From positions 1 to 64,000 of the forward strand of contig WVSP01000004.1 of NCBI GenBank assembly GCA_015689735.1: 64,000 nucleotides of DNA, read 5' to 3'. The translations under genes and the position numbers were made by a program. Numbering within the stretch: position 1 is the first letter of the stretch; each line of letters opens with the position of its first letter. The DNA is from Rhodobacterales bacterium LSUCC0031 (GTDB lineage: Bacteria; Pseudomonadota; Alphaproteobacteria; Rhodobacterales; Rhodobacteraceae). Below are positions 18,670 to 28,240 of the stretch, one piece after another. A model generated the notes under the pieces. The model saw only the letters and a list, made by a program, of their open reading frames with translations. It did not search any database and had not been told where the DNA came from.

Positions 18670-18795
18670 CTCTGTTTCGGAAATATCCCAGGGGGGTGTG
18701 GGGGGACAGCGTCCCCCCATCAAGAACCGTGGGTGTGGGGGGACAGCGTCCCCCCATCAAAAACCGTGGGTGTGGGGGGACAGCGTCCACCACCA
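18670..18795 (+). repeat. Dispersed repeat, copy 2, expanded to three 37-base hairpin units
   Basis: A TTTCGGAAATATCCC motif leads into three tandem units with 37-base period (cores at 18700, 18737 and 18774). Each unit has a GGGGGGAC-AGC-GTCCCCCC stem-loop and the linker ATCAAGAACCGTGGGTGT or a one-base variant of it. The third stem is broken on its 3' side. The array lies between the Sua5-type gene and the ccrM 3' end; these genes converge, so the hairpins may end transcription on either side. Confidence 0.8.
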
Positions 18796-18903
18796 TAACC
18801 AAGGAATAGAAAAAGCCCCCGCCATGCAAAGGCATGTACGGGGGCAAGGTGGCGAACCCCACAGGCGGTGGCGGGGTCGCGGTTCATCCTGTTGTTGGGG
18901 AAA

Positions 18904-20083
<1,180 letters not shown>

Positions 20084-20098
<15 letters not shown>

Positions 20099-20722
20099 AA
20101 TATGTTGCAAGCCTTGCGATAGCAAGATGTTGTGTACGGGGCGAAAGGATCGTCTATGGTGGGGTGTCACCCCCATATCTTGTAGCGCGGCCAGGTGCGC
20201 CGCCGTTGGGTAGCCTTGGTTGACCTCCCAGCCATAGCCGGGATGGGCCTGTGCCAGCCCCGCCATCACCCGATCACGCGCCACCTTGGCGATGATCGAG
20301 GCAGCCGCCACCGACAGGCTTTTGCCATCACCCTTGACCAAGGTCACCCCGCGACAGCGCAGGTCCTTTGGGCAGGCATTGCCATCAATCAGCGCCACCT
20401 CGGGCGCAACCGCCAACCCCTCGACCGCACGCCGCATCGCCAAAAGCGCAGCCTCGCGGATATTGAGCGCGTCGATCTCCGCGACGCTGGCCCAGCCGAT
20501 CGCGACATGGGCTTGTGCATGGATCAGATCGAACAACACCGCGCGCCTTGCGGCCGACAGCACCTTGGAATCGTTCAGCCCAAGCGGGATCATCCCCCGA
20601 TCCAAAATCACCGCTGCCGCGCAGACAGGCCCCGCCAAGGGGCCGCGCCCGGCCTCATCGACGCCGGCAACAACCCCGCCAAGGGCATCTTCATGGCTCA
20701 TATCGGGACTAGGACGGGGCAT
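20084..20722 (-). CDS. rnhB: Ribonuclease HII
   Basis: The 212-residue enzyme removes RNA from RNA-DNA hybrids and single ribonucleotides. The catalytic motif VAGVDEAGRGPLAGPV near residue 20 gives the Asp-Glu pair, and the remaining acidic residues lie in LIDGNACP near residue 114 and in SIIAKVARDR. I chose the ATG at 20722, preceded by GAGGGGG; an ATG at 20701 is also possible. The 3' end is about 80 bases upstream of ccrM on the same strand. Confidence 0.94.
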
Positions 20723-20808
20723 GCCCCCTCTTTCCATAGCGACCTGCCCGCGGCAAGACCAGGCGGCCCTGACCGGGCCACCCGCAGACGCAAGAGCTGC
20801 CCGAGACC

Positions 20809-21273
20809 TCAGGGGCGAAAGCCCGCCTCACGCACCCAACCATGATTGGCCAAGCACCTGCCCGCATAGATGGATCGTGGGCCGCGCTCGGTCTGGATGT
20901 GGGTCAGGCACGCCTGTGGCAGATCCCCCGGAAAGGCCGCGTGGCGCTGCATGCAGCGCTGCCCATAGCCGCGCACATAGCCGCTGCGATCATGACCTTC
21001 GACAAAGCAGCGCGCAGGGGCAACCCGTGCCGGGGGTGTGGCCTGGATCGGGGCGGGGGGGTGCGGCACGTGCGCCGTCTCGGCCCTTGCGCGGCTGTCA
21101 CGGCTCAGTTCGATCGCCCGCCCAATGGCATAGAGCGCGACAACACCGCCCAGAATACGTGCCACATCCCGATTATCGGCGCGCGCAGGCATGGACGTAG
21201 CTGCCACTGCACCAAGGGCGATCACCGCCCCCACGGCCAAAGCGGATATCGCTTGGGAAACTCTCAATTGCAT
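20809..21273 (-). CDS. Exported protein of unknown function
   Basis: The 154-residue protein starts MQLRVSQAISALAVGAVIAL, a clear signal peptide that ends near ARA. A short hydrophobic segment (ARILGGVVALYAIGRAIEL) and a Pro/Ala-rich linker follow, then a C-terminal region with four Cys residues (ARCFVEGHD, GQRCMQRH, QACLTH, GRCLANHG) that could form two disulfides in the periplasm. The ATG at 21273 has GGAGG just upstream; a longer frame lacks the signal. I do not recognise the family. Confidence 0.7.
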   Translation of the reverse strand: MQLRVSQAISALAVGAVIALGAVAATSMPARADNRDVARILGGVVALYAIGRAIELSRDSRARAETAHVPHPPAPIQATPPARVAPARCFVEGHDRSGYVRGYGQRCMQRHAAFPGDLPQACLTHIQTERGPRSIYAGRCLANHGWVREAGFRP

Positions 21274-21502
21274 GGAATACCTCCGATCAAGGGAATGCGC
21301 GTCGGTGAAACCCGTTTTCCGACGCGATGCCCGCGATCTCGTTCTGGTCGCGCATGCCACGCAATATCGCGCGGCTGCTATCTGATAACACCGGCTTGAG
21401 CGGCCGCTGCCATTGCATGACAGCCCTGCCATGCGCCATCTTGCCGTCAAGGCCCCACACCTCTGGGGATAGCCACCTTATCGGAAGCCTACGGGGATCG
21501 TC

Positions 21503-21787
21503 ATGTCGCCGCGAATATACATACTCATCGGCCTTGCTGTCTGCGCCGCTGGACCGGCCAAGGCCTGCTATGCTGATTACCGCGCCAAAATGGATAACCC
21601 GCTGCGCCTGCACTACGGCGTGATCGACCTGCCAGAGACGGCCTGCTCCATCGATGCGGCGACCCCGCTCGTCTCCGCACGGCTCGCAGCGGTGGGGTGG
21701 CAGTTGCTCCAAATCGTATCGATTTTCGGATCGGATGATCTCGCCTCAAGGAGGTCCGATGCCGGATCGTATTTCCTCCGTTTCTGA
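21503..21787 (+). CDS. Small exported protein of unknown function
   Basis: The 94-residue protein begins MSPRIYILIGLAVCAAGPAK with cleavage expected before or near ACYADY. The mature part is about 74 residues and ends in the aromatic segment SDAGSYFLRF. No catalytic motif is visible. The stop lies inside the next gene: this frame overlaps the start of the winged-helix membrane protein by 29 bases, so the two are probably translated from one message. Confidence 0.6.
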   Translation: MSPRIYILIGLAVCAAGPAKACYADYRAKMDNPLRLHYGVIDLPETACSIDAATPLVSARLAAVGWQLLQIVSIFGSDDLASRRSDAGSYFLRF

Positions 21788-22460
21788 AACGCGCACGGCC
21801 ACCGGTCGGGTATTGGGTTTCGGCGTTCTGGGCGTGATCTTGGTACTAGGCCTGTCGGCGACCTTGCTTTTCGTCAACTTGCCCGATGCGGATGCGTTCA
21901 ATGCAGCAGTGGCGGATGTCTTCGTGCTGATGGATGTCCGCAACCCCGACGCAACGCGGGTGCTCGAGATCATGGCCCAAACCGGCACCGCATTCTCTGA
22001 CGTTCTGGCCAGTTACCGGGCGGTGATCTTCGTGCTCATGGTCTTTGCGACAGCACTGCTGGTGGCCTGCCTTGTGTTCTTGGTGACGATCATCACCCTC
22101 AACCGCCGCATGGCCGAGATCGAACGCCAAGGGATCCAAGTCTCGTCCTTGGTGCTCAGCCGCGAAGAACGGGTGGTGCTGATCAATAACCTTGCCTTCA
22201 AGCTCACCGATGCGGCGATGGAAACGCTCGCCGTACTGGCCGAGGCGCGTCTTGACGACGAGGTGATGAGCGGCGCGCAGATCGAGGCGATGGTGGCAGG
22301 CAAAGAGCCGAGCACCGTTGACGAAGCGGCCGGTGCCACCCGGATCAAGCGCCTACGCGACACGCTCGGCAACCAGATCGTCAGCGAGCTTTTGATCAAG
22401 AACATCACCGGCCATGGCTATGTCTTGGCTATCGACAAATCGGTGATCCGCATGATCTGA
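21759..22460 (+). CDS. Membrane-anchored winged-helix protein (OmpR-like DNA-binding fold)
   Basis: The 233-residue protein has two transmembrane helices, at about residues 18-40 and 87-114, a short periplasmic loop, and a cytoplasmic C-terminal region. The segment from about 150 to 226 resembles an OmpR-type winged helix: LTDAAMETLAVL, then TRIKRLRDTLGNQI, then LIKNITGHGYVLAI, close in pattern to the recognition helix and wing of response regulators. This would make it a ToxR/CadC-like protein with the DNA-binding part at the C terminus. The ATG at 21759 has AGGAGG upstream. The function is inferred from pattern only. Confidence 0.65.
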   Translation: MPDRISSVSETRTATGRVLGFGVLGVILVLGLSATLLFVNLPDADAFNAAVADVFVLMDVRNPDATRVLEIMAQTGTAFSDVLASYRAVIFVLMVFATALLVACLVFLVTIITLNRRMAEIERQGIQVSSLVLSREERVVLINNLAFKLTDAAMETLAVLAEARLDDEVMSGAQIEAMVAGKEPSTVDEAAGATRIKRLRDTLGNQIVSELLIKNITGHGYVLAIDKSVIRMI

Positions 22461-22838
22461 CAGGGCCAGTGGGCGACACCCGAGGGGGGCGCTGCCCCCC
22501 GTCACCCGTTTTACGGGTGTCTCCCCCCGGGATACTTATGAAACGAAGAAGGCTCTTTAAGTTTTGTTAAGCAGTATCGGCGATACTGTCTTGGCGGTAC
22601 AGGCGGGGACGCCGATGACCGCAAACGGAGAAGCCCCGACCGATTGCAAGACGGTCGGGGTGACCACCGCACCATCCTTCTTCGTTTCCCAAATATCCCC
22701 GCCGGAGGCCTCGGGCAGATCCAAAAGGCCAAGATCTTGGATTGTCAAACGCCCGCGCCACATCACGGCACTGAGCCGCGCCCTACAGGTGCGGGCGAGG
22801 CGTCAGGTATGCGCGCATGTGCAGCTATTGGAAAGCGC
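22461..22838. other. Convergent intergenic region with inverted repeats and hairpins
   Basis: This 378-base gap lies between two converging genes. It holds a reversed copy of the dispersed repeat (22482-22552), a 17-base palindrome CAGTATCG-G-CGATACTG (22572-22588), a stem CCCCGACCG/CGGTCGGGG (22634-22660) and a direct copy of the dispersed repeat (22676-22712). No convincing protein gene is present. The middle part could be a small RNA or a double terminator. Confidence 0.6.
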
Positions 22839-24074
22839 TCAATCCCGGCGCGTCTCATCATCCTGTGGGGCCAGGCCATAGCGTGCGGCAACACGCCAAA
22901 CATGGTCGGGAACCATATTCTTCATCCGTGCGCGATGGGCGCGGCGAAGGTGCAGGATTGTCTCAATCGCTTTCATCTCGACCCGTGCGCGGGCAAATTC
23001 CAGACCGCGCGGCCCAATCCGCGGCTGCAAGAAGGCCACGATGGGCCGCGCCCAATCGGGCATGGCACGCAGCGGCAATCCGCCCGCCGCGCGCGCTGTG
23101 TTGGCCAAGAAGCCTTTGACCGCACCCATCCGCCGTCCTTGGTCGGTCAAGGGGCGTTCGACCAACTGATCGGCAATGCCCGACAGCATCTCGGCCCCCC
23201 GATGGTTGCGCGTGATGACCCATTGATCGCCATCCCCCCCCATATAGCCGACGGTGATGTCAGCCAGGCGATTGGTGTAATCGACGCAAGTCTTGCAGGT
23301 CATCGGGAAAAAATCGCTTGGCAATTTCGAAATTGGCAGTTTCAGAAATGGCACCAGGCGGGGTGGCCGCCCATCATTGAAACGCATTTCCACACGGTAA
23401 TCTGCCCGAAACTCCAGATACGACACCGTCTCGGGATGCGGATCGAGCAGAGTAAGAAACGCGTGGAAGTTCGCGGTCGTGGTATTGTCCGAGCAGGGCG
23501 TTCCGATGACATAAAGCCGCTTGAAACCCAACTCCGCCTCGATGGCGCGCAGCGCATAGACTTGGCAAGGGATCCCGATGACCGCGATCCGTTGATGGCC
23601 TGCCGCCGCTGCTGGCTCCAATGCGGCCAATGTCGGCGCATAACCCATCCGCATGCCCCGGCATTGCGCCAATTCGCCGGGATCTGTCACGATCACCGGT
23701 TCCGGCCGCCAGCGGTCATGGGGGTCAGCGCGCACGGCCAGCACCGCGTCAACCTTGCCACGCCGCAACAGATCGGCGGCAAGCGCCGTGGTGATCCCGC
23801 TCCATTGCGCACCCTCTGCGGGCGGGGTCAGCACCAAGCGCTGCATCGCGAGCGTCACGCCGAAAAACGCCTCATCCCCGAGCGAAGGATCGGCCACGCG
23901 CCCATGGACCCGATGTTCGGCCGCCGGGTAATCGGGCTGGATGAATTGACAGGCCCGCCCACAGGCGCGGCCATCACCCATCCGGCTGACACCGCAATCG
24001 GTGCAGAGCCCGGCTCGCGCCGCACCCGCCAAAACGGGAACGCTGAAACCGGGGGCTGAATGATCCTTGGGCAT
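22839..24074 (-). CDS. Coenzyme F420 hydrogenase/dehydrogenase beta-subunit family protein
   Basis: The 411-residue protein has a Cys cluster at the N terminus (CTDCGVSR...ACGRAC) and the FrhB-like N- and C-terminal domains with further Cys residues (IGIPCQVYAL, GTPCSDN, MTCKTCVDYTNRLADI). Relatives include ferredoxin-dependent reductases such as the BciB 8-vinyl reductase, which use FAD and 4Fe-4S clusters. The electron acceptor or substrate is unknown. The ATG at 24074 has GAGGAGG upstream. It is divergent from the SoeA-like gene, with 166 bases between them, and may feed or accept electrons for that system. Confidence 0.83.
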   Translation of the reverse strand: MPKDHSAPGFSVPVLAGAARAGLCTDCGVSRMGDGRACGRACQFIQPDYPAAEHRVHGRVADPSLGDEAFFGVTLAMQRLVLTPPAEGAQWSGITTALAADLLRRGKVDAVLAVRADPHDRWRPEPVIVTDPGELAQCRGMRMGYAPTLAALEPAAAAGHQRIAVIGIPCQVYALRAIEAELGFKRLYVIGTPCSDNTTTANFHAFLTLLDPHPETVSYLEFRADYRVEMRFNDGRPPRLVPFLKLPISKLPSDFFPMTCKTCVDYTNRLADITVGYMGGDGDQWVITRNHRGAEMLSGIADQLVERPLTDQGRRMGAVKGFLANTARAAGGLPLRAMPDWARPIVAFLQPRIGPRGLEFARARVEMKAIETILHLRRAHRARMKNMVPDHVWRVAARYGLAPQDDETRRD

Positions 24075-24240
24075 GGTGGGATGGTCCTCCTCGGACAATC
24101 GAAGTATCCGTGGGGACAGTTGGAATGTCAACTTTGGTTTACACCTTTGGTTGCGATGCAAATCAGCCACTTCGGCCCATTGCATCCCGCCCACAGGGCC
24201 GTCACAACTGACGTAGGCACCTTGACTGCGGGGAGGGCAG

Positions 24241-27048
24241 ATGGGGCATCAGGACATCCCAATCGATCTGTCGCCAAAGCCGTCGGATCGCATCGCCAAG
24301 ACGACCTGCTACATGTGCGCTTGCCGCTGCGGGATCAATGTCCATATCAAGGATGGCCGCGTCGCCTATATCGAGGGCAACCGCGATCACCCGGTCAACA
24401 AGGGCGTGCTTTGTGCCAAGGGCGCAGCCGGGATCATGCAAGTCACCGCCCCCTCTCGCCTGCGCGCGCCCCTGCGCCGGGTCGGCCCCCGCGGGTCGGG
24501 GCAGTTCGAAGAGATCAGCTGGGATGAAGCGCTGGACACCGCCGTCAGCTGGATGGCGCCCTTGCGCGAAACCGCGCCCGAGAAACTCGCCTTCTTCACC
24601 GGGCGCGACCAGTCGCAATCATTGACCGGATGGTGGGCGCAACAATTCGGCACGCCCAACTACGCGGCCCATGGCGGGTTTTGCTCGGTCAACATGGCGG
24701 CCGCCGGCATCTACACCATGGGCGGCGCGTTCTGGGAATTCGGCCAGCCCGATTGGGAACGGACAAAACTCCTCCTCCTCTTCGGCGTGGCCGAGGATCA
24801 TGACAGCAACCCCATCAAGATGGGCTTGGGCAAGCTCAAGGCGCGCGGCGCGCGCGTGATCGGCATCAACCCGATCCGCACGGGCTATAATGCGGTCGCC
24901 GATGACTGGATCGGGATCACGCCCGGCACCGACGGGCTATTGATCCTATCGCTCATCCATTGCCTGCTTCGCGCGGGCAAGATCGATCTCGACTACCTTG
25001 CGCGCTACACCAATGCGCCGGTCTTGGTGGACGAAGACCCATCCTCGCCCAATCACGGGCTGTTCTTGCGCGACGCGAACGGCAAGCCCTTGGTCATGGA
25101 CCGCGCCACGGGCCAGCCCATACCCTTCGACCGGTCCGGCGTCCGGCCCGACCTTGCAGGCAGTCTCAGCCGCGCGGGCATCACACACCGCCCTGTCTTC
25201 CAACTTTTGGCCGCGCGCTACCTTGCCCCGGCCTATGCCCCCGAGGCGGTCGCAGACCGCTGTGGCATTCCCGCCGCCCGCATTCACGCGCTGGCCGCGG
25301 AACTGGCCCGCGTGGCCTTTGACAAAGCAATCGAGATTGATCAGCCCTGGACCGATTTCCGCGGCGAACGGCATGAAAAGATGACCGGCCGCCCCGTCGC
25401 CATGCACGCCATGCGCGGCATCTCGGCCCATGCCAACGGCTTCCAGACGGCGCGCGCGCTGCATCTGCTGCAAATCCTGCTCGGCACCGTCGAAACGCCC
25501 GGCGGCTTCCGCTTCAAGCCGCCCTACCCCAAACCGCCCGAGGGCCATCCCAAGCCGCACGCCACCGCCACGCCGGGCCAGCCGCTCAAAGGCCCGCATC
25601 TGGGCTACCCGCTTGGCCCCGAGCATCTCGCGATCGACCCCGATGGAACGCCCCAACGCATCGACAAGGCCTTCTCGTGGGAAAACCCGCTTTCGGCCCA
25701 TGGGCTGATGCATATGGTCATCGCCAATGCCCATGAAGGCGACCCCTACAAGATCGACACGCTGTTTCTCTACATGGCGAATATGGCGTGGAATTCCTCG
25801 ATGAGCACGGCGCGCGTGATCGAGATGCTCACCGACAAGGACCCCGAGACAGGGGAATATGTCATTCCGCGCATCATCTATTCCGATGCCTATGCATCGG
25901 AAATGGTCGCCTATGCCGACCTGATCTTGCCCGATACCACCTATCTCGAACGTCATGACTGCATCAGCCTGCTCGACCGCCCGATCTCCGAGGCCGATGC
26001 TGCCGCCGATGCGATCCGCTGGCCGGTGATCCCACCAGACCGGGATGTGAAGGGCTTTCAATCCGTCTTGATCGACCTTGGTGCGCGCCTTGGGCTGCCC
26101 GGTTTCGTCAACGCCGATGGTAGCCCCGTTTTCGCCGATTACGCTGATTACATCATGCGCCACGAACGCCGCCCCGGCATCGGCCCCCTGATGGGCTTTC
26201 GCGGCGCGGGCGATGCGACCGGGCGCGGCGCGCCGAACCCCGATCAGATCGCGCGCTACATCGACAATGGCGGCTTTTTCACACATCACATCCCCGAAGC
26301 TGCCCAATACTACAAGCCGTGGAACAGCGCCTATCAGGATTGGGCAGTGGATCTGGGCCTCTATGACAGCCCGCAGCCCTATCTCTTCAACCTCTATCTC
26401 GAACCGCTGCGCCGCTTCCAATTGGCCGCCGACGGGCATGGGGAGCGCCAGCCCCCCGACCATCTGCGCGACCGCATCCGCACCACGATGGACCCGCTGC
26501 CGATCTGGTATCCGCCCTTGGGCGAAGACGCGGATACCGCGCGGGATTTCCCGCTTCACGCGCTCACCCAGCGCCCCATGGCAATGTATCACAGCTGGGG
26601 CAGCCAGAACGCATGGCTGCGCCAGATCCACGGCCACAACCCCCTCTATCTGCCCACCAATATCTGGGAAACCTACGACTTTGCCGAGGGCGACTGGGCG
26701 CGCCTCACCTCGCCCCACGGGTCGATCACGGCCCCCGTGGCCCATATGGCGGCGCTCAACCCCAGCACGGTCTGGACATGGAACGCCATCGGCAAGCGCA
26801 AAGGGGCATGGGCGCTCGACCCCGCCGCACCCGAGGCCACCAAGGGCTTCCTTCTCAACCACCTGATCCACGAACTTTTGCCACCCAAGGGCGACGGCCA
26901 CCGCTGGGCCAATTCCGACCCGATCACCGGGCAAGCCGCATGGTTCGATCTGCGCGTGCGCATCGAAAAAGCCGCCCCGCCCGCAGAAGTGCAGCCAAAC
27001 TTCCCCCCGCTCGCATCCCCCTTGCGCGCACCGAAACACCGTCCATGA
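24241..27048 (+). CDS. soeA: Molybdopterin oxidoreductase, SoeA-like sulfite dehydrogenase subunit
   Basis: The 935-residue DMSO-reductase-family subunit binds a 4Fe-4S cluster through Cys23, Cys26, Cys30 and Cys58 and a bis-MGD molybdenum cofactor. Cys148 in GGFCSVNMAAAG is at the place of the Mo ligand. There is no twin-arginine signal, so the enzyme should be cytoplasmic, as SoeABC sulfite dehydrogenase is and PsrABC/PhsABC are not. The iron-sulfur and membrane subunits follow downstream, separated by a hairpin array and a hydrolase gene. Sulfite as substrate is the best guess. A thiosulfate/polysulfide or other oxyanion role remains possible. Confidence 0.82.
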   Translation: MGHQDIPIDLSPKPSDRIAKTTCYMCACRCGINVHIKDGRVAYIEGNRDHPVNKGVLCAKGAAGIMQVTAPSRLRAPLRRVGPRGSGQFEEISWDEALDTAVSWMAPLRETAPEKLAFFTGRDQSQSLTGWWAQQFGTPNYAAHGGFCSVNMAAAGIYTMGGAFWEFGQPDWERTKLLLLFGVAEDHDSNPIKMGLGKLKARGARVIGINPIRTGYNAVADDWIGITPGTDGLLILSLIHCLLRAGKIDLDYLARYTNAPVLVDEDPSSPNHGLFLRDANGKPLVMDRATGQPIPFDRSGVRPDLAGSLSRAGITHRPVFQLLAARYLAPAYAPEAVADRCGIPAARIHALAAELARVAFDKAIEIDQPWTDFRGERHEKMTGRPVAMHAMRGISAHANGFQTARALHLLQILLGTVETPGGFRFKPPYPKPPEGHPKPHATATPGQPLKGPHLGYPLGPEHLAIDPDGTPQRIDKAFSWENPLSAHGLMHMVIANAHEGDPYKIDTLFLYMANMAWNSSMSTARVIEMLTDKDPETGEYVIPRIIYSDAYASEMVAYADLILPDTTYLERHDCISLLDRPISEADAAADAIRWPVIPPDRDVKGFQSVLIDLGARLGLPGFVNADGSPVFADYADYIMRHERRPGIGPLMGFRGAGDATGRGAPNPDQIARYIDNGGFFTHHIPEAAQYYKPWNSAYQDWAVDLGLYDSPQPYLFNLYLEPLRRFQLAADGHGERQPPDHLRDRIRTTMDPLPIWYPPLGEDADTARDFPLHALTQRPMAMYHSWGSQNAWLRQIHGHNPLYLPTNIWETYDFAEGDWARLTSPHGSITAPVAHMAALNPSTVWTWNAIGKRKGAWALDPAAPEATKGFLLNHLIHELLPPKGDGHRWANSDPITGQAAWFDLRVRIEKAAPPAEVQPNFPPLASPLRAPKHRP

Positions 27049-27403
27049 CCGCTTCTTCGTTTCAAAAATATCCTCGGGGGAGCGCGAGGGGGCAGACAGC
27101 CCCCTCGCCCCTGTCGCTCGTGCGTCCCGCACGGGTGGGGCAGACAGCCCCCTCGCACCTCTCCTTCCGCGCGGTCCTCGCACGGGTGGGGCAGACAGCC
27201 CCCGCGCCCCTGTCCTTCGCGCTTCCAGCACGGGTGGGGCAGACAGCCCCCTCGCCCCGGCCCTTCGCGCTTCCAGCACGGGTGGGGCAGACAGCCCCCT
27301 CGCACCTCTCCTTCCGCGCGGTCCACGCGCGGGTGGGGCAGACAGCCCCCTCGCCCCAACCCCGCGTCATGCGCGCCCAACACGCGGAGACAAGCCAAAC
27401 GAC
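27049..27403 (+). repeat. Dispersed repeat, copy 5, expanded to six tandem hairpin units
   Basis: A CTTCGTTTCAAAAATATCC motif (27052-27079) leads into six copies of the core GGGGCAGACAGCCCC, starting at 27089, 27137, 27188, 27236, 27284 and 27335. The periods are 48 or 51 bases, and units alternate between two linker types. The array fills the 355-base gap between the SoeA-like gene and the hydrolase gene on the same strand. All six stems would be in the transcript. No protein start with a ribosome-binding site is seen inside. Confidence 0.85.
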
Positions 27404-28240
27404 ATGACCACCCGCTTCGCCACCTCCTCCGACGGCACCCGCATCGCCTATCGCATGGCAGGCGACCCAAGCCTGCCCGCCATCCTGCTGATCCATGGCT
27501 GGGCGCAGGCCAGCATCTGTTGGGAGGGGCTCACTGCGCGCCTCTCCGACCGCTTTCACCTCGTCGCCATTGACTTGCGTGGCCATGGCGCCTCGGACAA
27601 GCCAGAGGATCCGGCCGCCTATGCCGACACCGCGCTATGGGGCGATGATATCGCCGCCGTGATCGCAACAGCCGGCCTTGACCGCCCCACCCTCGTCGGC
27701 TGGTCCTACGGCGCGCGGGTGATCGCGGCCTATCTCGCCACCCATGGCAGCGCGCATCTTGCAGGTGTGGTCGTCGCGGGTGGCGTTCTGGCGATCGGGG
27801 CCGCGCGCGCCGATTGGATGGTCGGCCCCGCCTCACCCGGTCTCGACCGCGATCTTTACACCGAGGATCTGAGCCGCCGCCTGCATGCGACCGCGCGCTT
27901 CGTCGATGCCTGCACCCATGCGCCTTTGCCGCGCACCGAATACGGCGCCATGGTGGGGGCCAACATGCTCTGCCCGGCCCATGTGCGCCGCGCACTCTTC
28001 GGGGCAGATATCGATCTCGGCCCCGTCTATGCCGCCATGGACTGCCCCGGCCTCGTGATCCACGGAACCGAGGATCGCGTCGTCACCCCGGCCACGGGCG
28101 CAGCCGCCGCAAAGGCCATGGCGCAGGGGCGCTTCATGGCCTATCCCGCAACAGGCCACGCGCCCTTCATCGAGCAACCCGACCGCTTCGCCGCCGATCT
28201 GGCAGATTTCGTCCTCACACATGCACGGCCGCGCCCATGA
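27404..28240 (+). CDS. Alpha/beta-fold hydrolase
   Basis: The 278-residue protein has the oxyanion motif HGWAQ near residue 31, the nucleophile elbow GWSYGA near residue 98, a late Asp in HGTEDRVV and the catalytic His in TGHAPFIEQP. The fold is certain, but the substrate is open (esterase, haloperoxidase-like or C-C hydrolase). Its last bases overlap the start of the ferredoxin-like subunit gene (ATGA). It is therefore built into the molybdoenzyme operon rather than merely adjacent. Confidence 0.87.
   Translation: MTTRFATSSDGTRIAYRMAGDPSLPAILLIHGWAQASICWEGLTARLSDRFHLVAIDLRGHGASDKPEDPAAYADTALWGDDIAAVIATAGLDRPTLVGWSYGARVIAAYLATHGSAHLAGVVVAGGVLAIGAARADWMVGPASPGLDRDLYTEDLSRRLHATARFVDACTHAPLPRTEYGAMVGANMLCPAHVRRALFGADIDLGPVYAAMDCPGLVIHGTEDRVVTPATGAAAAKAMAQGRFMAYPATGHAPFIEQPDRFAADLADFVLTHARPRP

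Noticed and set aside
22564-22881. A 105-codon plus-strand frame in the convergent gap
   Set aside because: It starts at TTG without a ribosome-binding site, is built from the palindrome and the dispersed repeat, and runs into the 3' end of the FrhB-like gene on the other strand.
22839-24074. Assigning the FrhB-like protein as the BciB 8-vinyl reductase of bacteriochlorophyll synthesis
   Set aside because: The family fits, but no photosynthesis gene is in the window and the neighbour is a molybdoenzyme, so the specific name is not supported.
24946-27279. A minus-strand open frame of about 777 codons antisense to the SoeA-like gene and the hairpin array
   Set aside because: The opposite strand encodes a complete molybdoenzyme with cluster and cofactor motifs. 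The upstream part is only the repeated GGCLPHPC-like translation of the array.
27088-27350. Regular repeats that could be taken for a CRISPR array
   Set aside because: The spacers are themselves near-identical linkers of two types, the units have no unique spacer sequences, and no cas genes are nearby.
27062-27586. Repeat-encoded open frames with 16-17 residue periodic peptides
   Set aside because: They have no ribosome-binding site or conserved start. The periodicity comes from the DNA hairpin units.
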